Positions 1 to 12,600 of a stretch of 64,000 nt of DNA are shown here, piece after piece. A program made the translations under genes and the position numbers. The stretch's first letter is position 1; each line of letters starts with the position of its first letter. The DNA is from Owenia fusiformis (Eukaryota; Annelida; Polychaeta; Sabellida; Oweniidae). The stretch covers positions 35,494,538 to 35,558,537 of the forward strand of contig CAIIXF020000007.1 of assembly GCA_903813345.2 (NCBI GenBank), written 5' to 3'. Below the pieces are notes generated by a model that was not told where the DNA came from, searched no databases, and saw only the letters and a program-made list of their open reading frames with translations.

Positions 1-2312
1 TCATTTGTGAATTTAATATTTTCAAAGTATTCATCGGTTTGCTTTTTAAAATTACCTAGTGCTATGCCAATTGTTTTTTCTAGATTGAGACATAGACCAC
101 TTACTTCCGAAAATGTTTTTATTTCTGTTAATGCATGTGAGATTGATTCTTTGTTTTCTAAAATTAATGTCGTGTCATCTGCATGTTGAATCACCTTTGT
201 TTCTTTTTTGCCATCAATACTAATACCTTTGATTAATTTATTATTTTCTATTTTATTATTCATGATTTCAACACATAAAATAAATAATAATGCAGAGATT
301 GGGCATCCCTGGCGTATACCTCGTTCTATCTTTACTTCATTTGACAAAAAAACATTATTTTTTATTTTGAGAATTGGATTTGTATATAAAATTGTCACCC
401 ACTTAATAAACCTTTTGCCAAAATTCATTTTCTGAAGGACTTTGAACATAAAATTCCAATTAAGACTATCAAAGGCTTTTTTAAAATCTAGGCTAATTAT
501 CAATCCATTTCTATTCTCATTGTTTATAAGTTCTAAATAATCTATTAATAATCTGGCATTTGTTCCAATAAAGCGTTTTTCAAGGTATGCAGATTGATTT
601 TTTCCAACAAGTTTTTTCACTAGGCTTTTTATTCTATTTGTTAATGTAAAAGCTATAATTTTGTAATCATAATTAGTAAGACTTATGGGACGGTAATTAG
701 CAAGGAGTTGTCGATCTCCCTTTTTGAAAATTAAGTTCAAGATCGCAATTTTCATGGTTTCACATAATTCACCTTCTTGAAAAACTTCATTAATCATTTC
801 CAAAAATATACTTTCCATATCTGACCAAAAATATTTGTAAAATTCAGGAGTTATCCCATCTCAACCAGGACTTTTATTCAATTTTAGATTTTTCACTGAT
901 GAGTTTACTTCAGATTTTGTTATATTTACTTCTAAACTATTTCTTTCACTTTCAGTTAAGGTGTAATTAAGTTCTACTTCTTTTAGATAGTTGTTCATCA
1001 CTTCTTCATCTGAATTATTATTTCTATAAAGGTTTTCATAAAATTTACAGGCTTCTTTTAAAATTTCAATATCTTCTGTGACGACCTTGGATGGCGTTTT
1101 TATTTTAGTTATAACATTACTGGTTTGTCTTTGTTTTTTTAATTGTAAAAAATAAGATGTACTTTTTTCCCCCTTTTCAATCCATTTAGCCCTTGATCTA
1201 ATAAACATTCCACTTGATTCATATTCATACAATTTGTCTAACTTATTTATCATTTCATTCCTTTTGATATTTAGTTCTGTTTTAACATTTTCTCGTTTAC
1301 ACTGATTTATGAAATTTTCTAAGCAATCGATTTGATCTTGTAAAATTATTTTGTTGTCCTTTCTTTGATTACTCTTTTTAATTGAATGACTTATTGCAAT
1401 CTGTTTAATTCTTACCTTTATCAGCTCCCAACATACCCTTTTGGACTTGAATGTTTTACTTTCTTGATTTATTTCTTTGAGGTATTTTGATATATTGTTA
1501 CAAAAATCTTGATCTTCTAATAATGAGTTGTTAAGTTTCCAGTATCCTTTCCCTCTCTTATTTCCTAATAATCTTATATCTGTTATAACTGCTTTATGAT
1601 CTTTTTTTAATGCTTGGAGTATATAGCTTTTTTTAATTTCAAGTCTGTTGTTTTTTGAGATAAAAATGTAATCAAGTCTACTTTTACTTTTTAGGTTTTT
1701 GGTACTATACGTAAAGCCTATATTTTTGTTTGATTTATTATAATTTTCCCACGTGTCAATTAAAGTGCAGTTTTCAATAAAATGTTTTAGACTCTGTCTA
1801 CTTTTATCATTTTGATGATATTTTTCTGTTGTTGGAAATCTGTCAGAATCTCTTAAAGCACAGTTGAAGTCACCACTTATTATAATATTACCTTCTATAT
1901 GCTTATTACTTTGAATCCAACTATTAAGGTTGTCTAAGAATAATTTTCTACAGTTGCTTTCATTTGGTGCATAGATTGATATTAAAGAAAATATCGTACC
2001 ATTTATATCAACATTTGAGAGCAATCGTCTTCCATCATTACCGCTAACAATATTTAAAATTTTACACGAGAGTCTTTTGGATATTAATATGGAAACGCCT
2101 CTAGAGTGTTGGGAATCTGTTAATTCATTCATAAAGTCAAATTCATGAAAGCAATTTCTGATTTTGTTTTCATTTTTTAGAACACAAAATGTTTCTTGAA
2201 GAAAGATTATATCTGGTTTCTGATTTAATAGCCATATTTTTAATTTTTCTCTCTCTTTAAAATTGTTTAATCCTCTGACATTCAGAGTAAGGCATCTGTA
2301 AGATACTAACAT
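1..2312 (-). pseudogene. LINE ORF2: AP endonuclease and reverse transcriptase, one in-frame stop, partial
   Basis: From the Met at 2312 the frame encodes an exonuclease-endonuclease-phosphatase domain: LTLNVRG near residue 8, FLQETF near residue 37, SGDFNCAL near residue 146, SRLDYIFIS near residue 212 and KDHKAVI near 238. After a lysine-rich linker the reverse transcriptase begins at KSPG. A TGA at complement(861-863) interrupts the frame right after that motif; the same frame then stays open to position 1 with recognisable RT blocks, among them YRPISL, LDFKKAFDS, RGIRQGCPIS and HADDTTL. The catalytic Asp pair is at complement(174-179); the residue before Ala is His rather than the usual Tyr or Phe. 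ORF2 would nick target DNA and prime reverse transcription. The stop suggests a dead copy unless it is read through or a sequencing error. Confidence 0.9.
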
Positions 2313-2565
2313 AATGATTCATTTAAACTGATTAAACTTATATACCCTCTTTATAACCATGTTGCTTAATTACTCTTATATTCCATTTTATATTCAAATA
2401 TTTAAAACATACATTGCATGAAATCATATTTATATATATGATATATATATACATCTATATCTAACCAACTGTAATTTATATTTCACTGCATGTTGTCCTA
2501 TTTACATAATGTACAAGTCTATTTTATATCACTATATGTATTATGATATATTTATGGATGTAATT

Positions 2566-4044
2566 CTACTCTCTGACTGTGAATTTTCCTGACTTTGGAT
2601 TCTTCTCAGAGGAATTGGGTGTATTTCCTGAAGAACCTCGATCCTTTCTTTTAGATACTGGAGTCTTGGTTATGTTTGTAATTTCCATCTTTGATCTTAA
2701 GTAGTAGGCCAATTTTCTATATCCTTTGTTCGATAGATGTATCCCTTTAGGGTCAGACATGGTATAGTCACTTTGAGCAGTGAGTCCACTTTTGCACAAT
2801 AACAGATCAAAAGTGTCTATAAAGGTTGTATATTCCAGTCTGTCGCACATACACTTCAAAAGTTTGTTCATTTTTCTGACCTTGCTGTTCAATCCTTCTT
2901 GTTTGTAGGGATGGATCGGAGATATGCTACACACATAAATCTTAGCATTAGGCATATCTTGGTTAATGTCTTTCACCAAATTGTCATATTTTACTGCAGT
3001 GTCTTCCGGACTGTCATTGTAATAACAAATGTTATTAACACCTGCATGGATTCCAATATTCTTTATGTTTTCCCTATCAATAGGCTGACTATATAATAGT
3101 TCTTTCATCTCCTCCACTCTTTTTCCACTTTTGGCTCGGACATCTATTCCTGCATCTTTAAGCTCTCCTGACATAGCATTAACCATTGAAGCACCTACTA
3201 TAATTGTATCATAATTGGTATCTTCACTAGTGATGTCATTTTCTTTTTCTTTATCATTAATTGCTGCTTTGTCAGATTTCATTTCCTCATTGGTACTTGC
3301 ACTTTTCTGCGAATCAGTTGTCATGTCATCGAATTTTATATGGGTCACATTGCTCTGTGTTTTAGGGGGAATACTTTTCTGGGGTAGATTTGATGAAGTT
3401 CCCCACGCATTCATGCAATCTTTAATACGATGTTCTTTGGATCCACATCGAAAGCACCCTGTTCCTTCTTTATTAGGGCAGCGATAATATGGATGATCTG
3501 TGCTCGAGCATGTGCTGCATGGTTGTCCTCTGTAGGATAATCTACCAGTATGTCCAGCAATCGTCGGAGTATTTGGTATTGGCGTTTTAAGTCCTGTGAC
3601 GGTTATATATCTCACTCCAGTCTTCACTGTAGATATTGTCCCATCAGATTTTCTTATATAGCCATGACTTACATCCTCAACATTTTCGGCATATTTTGAT
3701 ATATGGGCATGTATAACAGAGTTTGGAATTTCTATTGGGATGTCTCTAAGTGTTACATTGATTGCATCTCTTTCAACATCAGTTAAGGATACAAACGTTT
3801 TATTTATATGGAGACCGAAGGTCACTGCCGCTATCTTAGCTTCTTTATTGGTAAAGGTAATCAATATATTTCGCTGAGACAATTGTATTGCTTCAATATC
3901 ATGTTCCTCAACAACTGTAGTAATTGACTCTAGAATTTGATCTTCCTTGGCCCATCCTGTTTCTCTATGGTTCCCTTTAACTGTCAATGATCTTTTTATA
4001 GAAGTCATTTTAAAGCCACACGTAATCCAGTATTTTTGGCTCAC
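2566..4044 (-). CDS. LINE ORF1: zinc-knuckle RNA-binding protein with SGNH esterase-like domain
   Basis: 492 codons, open throughout. Residues about 60-170 look like an RRM-like region (inference from hydrophobic pattern). Two CX2CX4HX4C zinc knuckles follow at residues 176-189 and 197-210. After a charged linker, residues about 278-452 form an SGNH/GDSL-hydrolase-like domain: block I with GAS at 284-286 (Ser286 as nucleophile candidate), block III with GVNN at 335-338, and a C-terminal DPKGIHLS at 431-438 giving Asp431 and His436. ORF1 proteins of LINEs coat element RNA in the cytoplasm; esterase domains are known from CR1-type ORF1s and zinc knuckles from Tx1/I-type ORF1s. Having both in one protein is less common. 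The start was chosen as the first Met of the open frame; a later Met (residue 13) is possible. Confidence 0.85.
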   Translation of the reverse strand: MSQKYWITCGFKMTSIKRSLTVKGNHRETGWAKEDQILESITTVVEEHDIEAIQLSQRNILITFTNKEAKIAAVTFGLHINKTFVSLTDVERDAINVTLRDIPIEIPNSVIHAHISKYAENVEDVSHGYIRKSDGTISTVKTGVRYITVTGLKTPIPNTPTIAGHTGRLSYRGQPCSTCSSTDHPYYRCPNKEGTGCFRCGSKEHRIKDCMNAWGTSSNLPQKSIPPKTQSNVTHIKFDDMTTDSQKSASTNEEMKSDKAAINDKEKENDITSEDTNYDTIIVGASMVNAMSGELKDAGIDVRAKSGKRVEEMKELLYSQPIDRENIKNIGIHAGVNNICYYNDSPEDTAVKYDNLVKDINQDMPNAKIYVCSISPIHPYKQEGLNSKVRKMNKLLKCMCDRLEYTTFIDTFDLLLCKSGLTAQSDYTMSDPKGIHLSNKGYRKLAYYLRSKMEITNITKTPVSKRKDRGSSGNTPNSSEKNPKSGKFTVRE

Positions 4045-4565
4045 CCTTCACTACTTGTATGCTGTACGCCTGTGCAATACACACCCGTGTAATGTGTTTT
4101 TAAATTGTTGTTATTACTGTTTTTGAGATGGTCCCTTTACGTTTATGTTTGTGGTTTTAGAAAGGTGTTGAACTTTTTAATTGCCTTTGTATTAGCTAAT
4201 AAATCCATATGCGCATGTATAAATCTAAGTCAATATTATGTAATGCTTGCTGATCTACTGTACTGTGGTGAAGGTTTATGTTTGTACAAGGCAATATATA
4301 AGTCAATTTATTTTTCAATGTGTTTCATCCAAATTTTTTCCTGTTCAATATCTTGTAAAGTTCCGAGAATTTTTCACTGAAAATCAGACAAAATGTTCCT
4401 TATGTCTTCATATCCATTTAGAGTAAAGTTGTTTCCCAAAATATTCTCATTTATCTCACTTTTTGTTGATTTTTGTAGAGCTCAGATTTTTGTTTGTGTG
4501 TCCTATTTGGGGGTCGACTCAAATATATTTTATCATTATAGTCATATTTATCATTATAGTCATAT

Positions 4566-5682
4566 ATTAAGCAATTTTATTATATGGATGTGAAATCTGG
4601 GGTGCTGGTCTAATAACTAATAAAGATCTTCTGAAAAATAAAGATTTTGGCCTTGAAATGAAATATGACAAGTCACTTCCACCGGAATTACTACATCTAT
4701 CTTTTTTGAAGTTTCTATTAGGGGTGCATAGAAAAACGAGTAATTTAGCTACGATGGGTGAGTTAGGTAGATTCCCTCTGTTTATCAATATATTTTACCA
4801 ACAAGTTAAATACTTAGATCATATAGAAAATGAAGGAACGAGTTCATTACTAATTAATGCATATGCAGATAGTATTGAACTATCAAAAGTTCATAATCAA
4901 CCATCATGGTACTGTGACATTGATAAAATAATGGCATATGTTCAACCACAAGATAAAAATTACATTAAAAGTAAACCGCTTGATATTAAGAAAATCCTTG
5001 AAAAAAGATATATAAAATATTGGGAAAAAACTGTCGATCAATGATAATAAAGGGAAATTAGAATTTTTGAATAATATCAAACAACGATGGGGAAAAGAAC
5101 CATATTTGAATCTAATAAAGAACGCCGAACATAGGAAATCTATGACGCGATTAAGAATAAGTGCACACAATTTAGAAATAGAGCGAGGAAGGTATACAAG
5201 ACCAATAGTTCCGAGAGATCAAAGAAAATGCAAATTATGTAAAATCACCACTGGTACGGAAATTCATTTTATTTTTGAGTGCCAAAAATTGGAAAAAATG
5301 AGATATGAATACTTTGATACGTTTAACTCGATTTGCCCAAATCTAACTGTATTGACTACCGAAGAAAAGGCTAATTATATGTTTAATGCTGAGGGTAACA
5401 TGTGTATCACATTTGCAAAATACCTTTATGAAATAATTGAAAAGAGATCAACAACTATATTATCAATATAAATATATACATGTAGGTGTAGGCTAATAGT
5501 AGTTGTTGGTATATATCTAATGATCAGTCAATCACATTATATTGTCATTATATGCCATGTAAAATTTGCATTGTATGTTATTGTAATTGTATGTATAGTT
5601 TTAGTTTTATTTTATCATGTTTATTTGCTGTACACTCACCCGAAAGGGATTTTTAGTACAATAAAGCATTGAATAATATATT
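4566..5682 (+). mobile_element. 5'-truncated LINE fragment, C-terminal part of ORF2 and 3' tail
   Basis: Plus-strand remnant of a LINE unrelated in orientation to the element at 1-4044. It opens abruptly with ILLYGCEIWGAG (4567-4602), continues with the LGVHRKTSN and GELGRFPLF motifs typical of the post-RT region, is frameshifted at about 5042, and ends with a CKLC...H...C zinc-finger-like motif (5230-5273). The 3' tail holds a CCC-GAAA-GGG mini-hairpin at about 5639-5650 and AATAAAGC near 5662. A short direct duplication (TCATTATAGTCATAT) sits just before the truncation point at 4528-4565. 5' truncation is the usual result of incomplete target-primed reverse transcription. Confidence 0.85.
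4658..5471 (+). pseudogene. Degenerate LINE ORF2 C-terminus, frameshifted
   Basis: Two open stretches (4658-5044 and 5067-5471) are pieces of one ancestral reading frame, separated by a stop and frame change around 5042-5066. The first carries the region after the reverse transcriptase palm; the second carries the C-terminal cysteine/histidine motif that many LINEs use for RNA or target binding. No reverse transcriptase catalytic core is present. The reading extends upstream of 4658 in the same frame to about 4566. Not a functional gene. Confidence 0.85.
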
Positions 5683-8260
5683 ATGCATACTTGCAACCAC
5701 GGACCATGCTGTGGCCAATGATATGTCCTTGTAAACGTGTAGTTAGTTTGGCAATCGGAAGTATTCATTCAATAACATATAAGAGCCTGTCAATGCTTGA
5801 ATCTTAATTTTGTTTCTAGATAATATATTGGAAAGATGACAAAAACAATATTTTAATCGTTCAGCACAAACAGGGTTTTAATGCATCAATTAAAGGGAGA
5901 CTCCAGGTTGCTTAACTTCTGGATTGTGTAAATGTTTAAAGCACAAATTGCTTAAGGTAAAGAATATGTATAGACTTACTGTTGTCGTCTTTTTAATCAT
6001 CTAATTCCAATTAAAGAAAAATGCACATAAATGGATGTAAAATGCAATCGAAAATGAAAGACTTTCATTCATTTTGTACCCTGTATTCGTGCAAAATAAA
6101 TATAGGTTATTTCATGCTTGATTTTCAATATGAATTTTATTCCAGGGTAATATGATATTGACTCTTTTGTATTACTGTTTAACGATTTTTATGTTTTAGA
6201 AAAAGAGAAAATGTAACATGTGCGGTTAAACGTATCTAATATCTAATTTTAAAGACTAAATTATGATTTTGACATTTCTATAAACTTTGAAGCACTACCT
6301 ATTCACTGAATTATTTTATTTTTAATCGAATTTCAAATTTCTTCATTCGCATTAAGAAAGGCCAGTGTGACTTGAACTGAGTAGAAAATGTTGATAATTA
6401 TCCGTGCATTTTATGTATATTACGTCATACAGGTTGTTGTGCTTTAAAAGGGCTGAAGGTGAAAAATGGCACCTGTGCGAAAAAGTTTGTCATTAATATA
6501 TTTTGAAAAACACAGTTTTAATTTTGACATATATATAGTCTTTGATATATTACCTTTGTAAAGAATTATTTTGAAAACATACAATTTTTGTAGAAAATGA
6601 AAGAAAGGCGCATTATTACCCGTATTGCGTTATTGACAACTTTACGTCTCAAGTTTGATGTGGTAACATCCGGGCTCCCGGGGAAAACAAAATTCTTTAG
6701 TTTGGTTACACCTATAAGCTAAAGGAATTATTTTAAAAATGAATTTGAATATATATTTTAAACATTGAAATACTTTTAATTTAGAAAGTACAGATAGCTT
6801 TTTGGAATTTACCAACTTTTCTTCACGGGATCATTTTGCAACTATGCAAGCCATTAAAAGTAAACACAGGTTTCAACATTACCGTCTATTAATATTGATA
6901 TTTTCCAGACAACAAAGGTTTGTGTAAAACAGATGTATTTGTTACGAATCAAAATTACAATTTAAATTTAGAATTGTAATCTACGATCTTATGGGTGTTG
7001 TTACTTTCACTCCACAGGACGTTACATATAATCAACTTTCCAAGCATAACTATAGATACCATCGATTTTAGTATGTTCAAGTTCAAGCTCTGTGGTCTCA
7101 AGATTCAAACGATTATCAGAGTTCATTTGGCCTGCTTTTGTAATTGTGAAAACAAAGGCGATGTTTATGGTTTATGAACATTCCAACTTGATAGCAAACT
7201 TTATTTTTAAGTGTATTAGATAAGTAAAACTCATTACGCCGAGTCTTGTATGTTCAGCAAATTAAAGGCAAATGTGCCGTCAATCAAAGAAACATGCACA
7301 GTGGTACCATGGTTTTTGATAACTTGACACTATTATTAAAAAATTATGAAATGTTATGAAATTTGCACCATAGTTAAGAGGAATCTCGAAATTCATGGTG
7401 ACAAAATATTGGATACGTAAGGAATGAAACAAAAATTTGTTACATTTTTTCCGAAAAAGTTGTGAAATAAAAATAAAATGAAAAAATAAGATTTTCACGT
7501 CAATTAATAATAAGTTCAGCTGATTCAATCATGCATGACGTTTTGAAACAGCTAGATTCAAAGTGCCGTTCCTTCGAGGTTCAAATGAAAATATTAAAAA
7601 CGCGCGCGTATGACTGCAACTTTCTATGTCTGCACTGACAAAAGCTTGAAATTCCCGCTGTAAAGATATAGTCCCACGCGGATGTGCACGTCATAAAACT
7701 GATGGGTTAAGGCAATGTGTCGTCCTACTGGAATATATTTCTGAACAGAAGTCTAGGAGGCCTGGATATGATGTCTTCGTTAGACTCAACCCGGCGGTGT
7801 AATAGGTGCCAATTACTGACTATTTATTTCTTAGGTATTACCACATTTCGAATCCGAACCTACGCTCTACATGAAATATTTAGTTAAAATCTGAAGAATA
7901 CTGAACAGCGGTAATAATATTGAGGAAACAAAAATTATTATCAACCGGGAGTCAAGCCGTGCTGAAATAGGTGAGTGCTATTGCACTGCTTGGTTTATTC
8001 AATCCTGGCTTGTGTTTGACAAGCCCTTGTACACAGATTGAACTACAAAGAATGGAATGTCGGTCTTATCTAGAACACCCGTGCAGACAATGCATCAGCT
8101 ATTGACACATGTCAATATCATCATCATTGACACAAGTTTGTATGTAGGCATTAATTTAATTAATGTTTCGAGATCTAAATAGGAGACAGGGAGCTTTATG
8201 GGTGACATTTTCACTATGATTGCAACGCATTTACTGTTTTTCTCCATACATACACGAGCT
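5683..8260. other. Gene-free AT-rich stretch
   Basis: No reading frame with recognisable protein features, no RNA gene and no clear repeat structure was seen. The short open frames here (for example near 6995 and 7280) look random and AT-driven. Confidence 0.6.
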
Positions 8261-8264
8261 TACT

Positions 8265-8345
8265 CTTTTTAATGCCTGGTACCTGAGGCACATTTGCTCC
8301 GATTCATCGGCCGGAGTATATCACTCTACAGTCTACAGGGCGTCC
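8265..8345. repeat. Solo terminal piece of the CATTTGCTCC/CGGCCG MITE family
   Basis: The stretch GGCACATTTGCTCCGATTCA followed by TCGGCCGG matches the terminal inverted repeat of the complete MITE at 43616-43775 (ACATTTGCTCC...TTCATCGGCCGG). Only one terminus is recognisable here, so this is a half element or a deleted copy. Confidence 0.6.
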
Positions 8346-8846
8346 ACAAAAAAGTATACCCAACTTCAAAGCCAGGATACTAAAATTCTGAGCAATTTTT
8401 TAAAAATACGAAGGTAGAAGTAAAAGGCCTAGTTTGTCCTCCATCCAAGGGTACCTAGATCATTGTGTAACTGTCATGGATGACTGAGCAATCATGACTT
8501 TTATGAAAGGTGCTAAATTCAGTACTCTGCCAAGTTAGCATTCAAGTAGGAATGACACAGTGGATGTTTTTTGTGTTCAAAACATTCTTTATGTTCAAAT
8601 TCAAACTTGTTTCATGTTCTTCATACTTTTGCATAATTTGCCAAAAGTTTTAGTTGGTACCCCCCTCTCGAGAAATTGGATCCAAAGAGCCCCAACATTT
8701 TGTTGGCTCTACTGCTCAGGTGTCAGTTGAATCATTTTTGCAGGCCCATTTTAGAGTAGGTAAAGCTTTTTGCCAACCCTTTTTTCATAAGAGAGTTACT
8801 CAGTCCAAGGTCCAGTTCAGTATGGAAGGCCTGTCCTCTAACCCTA

Positions 8847-9645
8847 CTATCACACCAAACTAGTTCTCACTACGTTCTCGAAAACGGGCTTCAACTGTGT
8901 ACGAATGGACTGGACCTACTAAGAACCGTTTGGGATCTATTTACAAACTTCATCGAACGTACTCGAACGGGTAGGTCTTCTAGAACTTAGACAATGCTCA
9001 AAATGTTCTCGTGGTAGTCACGTTCTACAATTAGAACGAGTGACAACGTACTAACGACGAGCTGGACGTACTACGAACGGAACCGTCGTACTTCAATCCT
9101 ACTAGGGACGTTTTAACAACGAGATGAACCGTCTGAGGACGTGTTGAGAACGAGGTAGAACTAATTGCAAACGGGTTTAAACTGATTAAGAACGTATTTA
9201 ACACTGCTTATGAACGAGTTAGCAAAAATATAGCTATCACACCAAACAAGTTGCCACTGCGTTCTTCAAAACTGGTTTTAAACTGTGTGCAAACGGAATG
9301 AACGTAGCTGCAACTTTCTAAGGTCTATTTACGAACTTTATGAACGTTCTCCGACGGGAATGTGATTTTAGAATTTTGAATCGATTCAAAATTCGATGGC
9401 GACCATAACGTTCTGTAATCAGGTCATGTTGACCTTCTAGACTAAGGGACGCGTTCTACGACGTTGCACACCGACGTGGTGCGACCTGAACGAACTGCGA
9501 ACGAGATGGACTTATTGAAGACTGTTTAAGAACGAAGAAGCTAATTATTTCAGACATATTTCCCGACTACAGCCAGATTGAGCCCGTTTTACGACGTTTT
9601 CGTAGGACTGGCAAGAACGGGTAAGAACCAGTTTGGGTGTGATAG
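8847..9645. mobile_element. MITE-like element with CTATCACACC termini and dense CGTTC/GAACG motifs
   Basis: The left end CTATCACACC-AAACTAGTTCT (8847) and the right end, whose complement reads CTATCACACCCAAACTGGTT (ending 9645), form an imperfect terminal inverted repeat that extends some 40 bases with gaps. A second copy of the left terminus, CTATCACACCAAACAAGT, lies inside at 9234, so the locus looks like a partly duplicated or nested dimer (8847-9233 plus 9234-9645). The interior is full of the pentamer GAACG and its complement CGTTC spaced every 10-30 bases on both strands, unlike the flanks, and is richer in GC. No transposase frame. Flanking TA is compatible with a TA target site. Confidence 0.65.
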
Positions 9646-9649
9646 GGGG

Positions 9650-12600
9650 GGGGTAACTTAATGAACAGAAAAAGAATACTAAGCCAATTGCACATCAATT
9701 GCCACACAGGAAGGTAACTTGGCATATTGCTAATTTCACCACCTCTTATAATCACACCAGGAGGGTATAAATCTGCATATTTTTAAAACGCTGAAAAACT
9801 AGACACCATTATTTTCAGAATCGATGTAGAATAATAAACCACAAATAACTTACATAAAGAATAATTTGCCATTTTTCAAAACCACTTTTACACCACGCTC
9901 ATGCAGTATCAGGCGTTGTTTTGAGTCCAGGGCTTAAATCCTTTATAGGTAAAATAGCAGTCAGAATCACTTCTTAGCAACCGCTGACTTTGTTAGTTTT
10001 ACCTCCAAAGCGAGTGCTATTACCCCACGAAACACGATTTAACAAGACAAAACTGTAAATCTCTATTTCACCCAAATTCAAAAAAATGTCCCAATTGATG
10101 TCACCGCATGTTATCTCGGAAACTATTAGTGGTGTATCTTTAATTTCTGCATATATTTCACCAATAACCTCAAGGCCATATGTGTACATTCATTTTTGAA
10201 TGAGAATTTCATAAATGTATTTTTACCAGGGCTATAAAGTGTCAAAATGAATCATTCGTTACTGTCGCCATTTTGAATTTTGATTTTTTTGTCATGTTTA
10301 CAGGTATTTATTATCACATTTTATTCGATTTCCAAACTACTTTACTTCGCAGCCGCATGATTCTAAGAGAAAGTGATAAACAAAGCCCATCTTGAACGAT
10401 ATATTATTTTGTACAGCCTTTCAAAGGGGTGTCGCCAGTTTCAGAAAATTCAGAAAAATCATCGTTACTTGGTTCATTCATTCCAATTATATGAGTCTGG
10501 AATTGAGATAAGAAATGAAAGAAAATGTAATTTTTAAAGATGTTTATGTTTTCAATAGAGGACATGCGTCAAGTCCGAGGTGTGTCTGCATTTTTTCACA
10601 TTTGCTTGTAGAAAAAAGCCAGTGCCTTGAGTTCGTTTTAAGAAAAAAATGTTCGTTACCATCAGAAAAACGTGTTAGACAACATGGCATAAGCTTTTAC
10701 TCTTTCCATAAAATGATATCAAACAAACAATAGAAAAAACTACTTGGAGTTTGTGTAGCCATTTTGCAATGAGCAAAAAGTCCAATTAACCACACGTTCG
10801 AAATCATTGTTACTGTATTATTCGTTACCATGAATACGAAGACTATAACTTTTTGCTAAAATGCGGCATTATTATTGGTTTTAGATTTATGAAGTAAGTG
10901 TGTTAGAGTCTGCCGTTGCTTAAAAATTGGATGTTGCACTTCTGTCGCATGTAAATTCACACATATAAGAAAATATCCATCACAGACGAGATCTGAAGAA
11001 ATTTACTTATTTTGCCGATCATACAGAATATCCATACGCAAAACTAAGTTTGACTTATGATAAAATAGTTTAATATTGCATAAAGCTAGCTTGGTTGTAT
11101 TTTTGATAGCTTGGGAATTCGATAACACTTGTTATAATTGGTGAATTCATCGTTATGTACGTAACGATGAATTCAATTATCTGTGTTGGGATTATAAACA
11201 TATGTGGCATTGGTATTTTTGTTCACAATTGATTTCCATCAAAACTAGAGGATCTTGTCGTCATTAGTTGACATTGAAAAAGTCAAAATTCGCATATTTA
11301 CGTTTAAATCGTATTAATTCATGACTAAAACATCAAATTAGTTATGGAACGGTCAATTATGATATACTATGCCCGGGGATATAAAGAGTATGCTTTATTC
11401 ATAGAATATTATAAATATTAAAAACATTTTTATACAATGCCAAAGAAATGCTGAAACCAAATGTATAGATTTTCAACAATACAAATCCTTTGAATAGTAA
11501 ATTTTTGCAGATGAAAAGACATGAGCAGAAGACAAAATCTCAATCTCAATCTGATAGACTGAAAAGAAATGCCATATAGCTCATGGACTCAATCTGACCA
11601 TTGTTCAATTAAAGCTTTCAAATTAGCTGCCCTCCGTTGAGTCAAAACACATGTTTCCCCTACAAATGTAAAAAAATTAGGTAAAGTAGACAATAGCTAG
11701 GCAAGTGACTGACTGTTTTAGTGGTATTATATATTTTATTATGTAGATCATGTAGACATGATCAAGGCAATCTCAGTTGATGTTGAATTATTTTGTGTGG
11801 CACTTTAAGCATCATAACATCATAGTAACGAAACTTTCTTCCAAGGTGATTTTTGTTCAGCGAATGTAAGTATTACTTTTTGCTTGTATATGTTCGGGTG
11901 TTACTGATTTTTATTATTGTGTAAACAACAACCACCAACTAAAACGTTCTAAAAAGTATGACCATTCTTATAAATATACACTATAATCCAAGTTTTACTT
12001 ATGTATACATGATTTCGGTTTTGTGACAAAAAGTATTTACAAACATGTTACGGATTCACCTAATGTTTTTTTCATTGCAATGTGAATAATCACTGGAAAT
12101 GACTACACAAAGTTGGTTAATACACTGCGTTTGTTATCATTATTTTTCTAATTTGAACAAAAAATTCATACAGAAATCCTCGTTCCTTTATGATGCTCAA
12201 GTTGAGATATATTTTTTCAGAAATGTCTTCAGTAACTGCAGGAAAAACACAGCCCATCAGGTTTTCCTCAGTTGAAATTTTCCTTTTAACCCAAAAATAA
12301 TATATTTTCCTTCGTTTGTAATCCAATGTGTAAGTTGCTTTATATGACACATCTCTTATCAATGAAACGTTTTGCAATTTAAAAACGAATGATTAATTTT
12401 AAGACCATGTAAGTTTGCTTTGCTGTACATATTCTGAAGTTTTGTTTGATATTCAGAATATAGACACATATTACAGAAATATAAAGTATTTCATATACAA
12501 AAATAATTGATTGGATCTAAAGGTTACGCAATAAACTAAATATACATATGTAGTAACGGAGGTTTTTTATGCCTTATTCCAACAAATTTTGGTCTTGAAA

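Larger units (their letters stand above)
1..4044 (-). mobile_element. Non-LTR retrotransposon (LINE, L1/Tx1-like), 3' end off window
   Basis: Two consecutive minus-strand reading frames in the order expected of a two-ORF LINE: an RNA-binding ORF1 (2566-4044) and, after about 250 bases, an endonuclease plus reverse transcriptase ORF2 (2312 down past position 1). The ORF2 endonuclease is of the APE/EEP type and the reverse transcriptase has the SPG-x-DG entry motif and an ADDTTL box, as in the L1/Tx1 group. The 3'UTR and tail lie outside the window, so target-site duplications cannot be checked. The 5' end above 4044 is not defined; 4045-4565 has no further coding signal. One in-frame stop in ORF2 makes this copy non-autonomous as read. 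Confidence 0.9.

Noticed and set aside
2899-3487. Plus-strand frames within the LINE ORF1
   Set aside because: They are shadows of the intact minus-strand ORF1, which has zinc knuckles and SGNH blocks.
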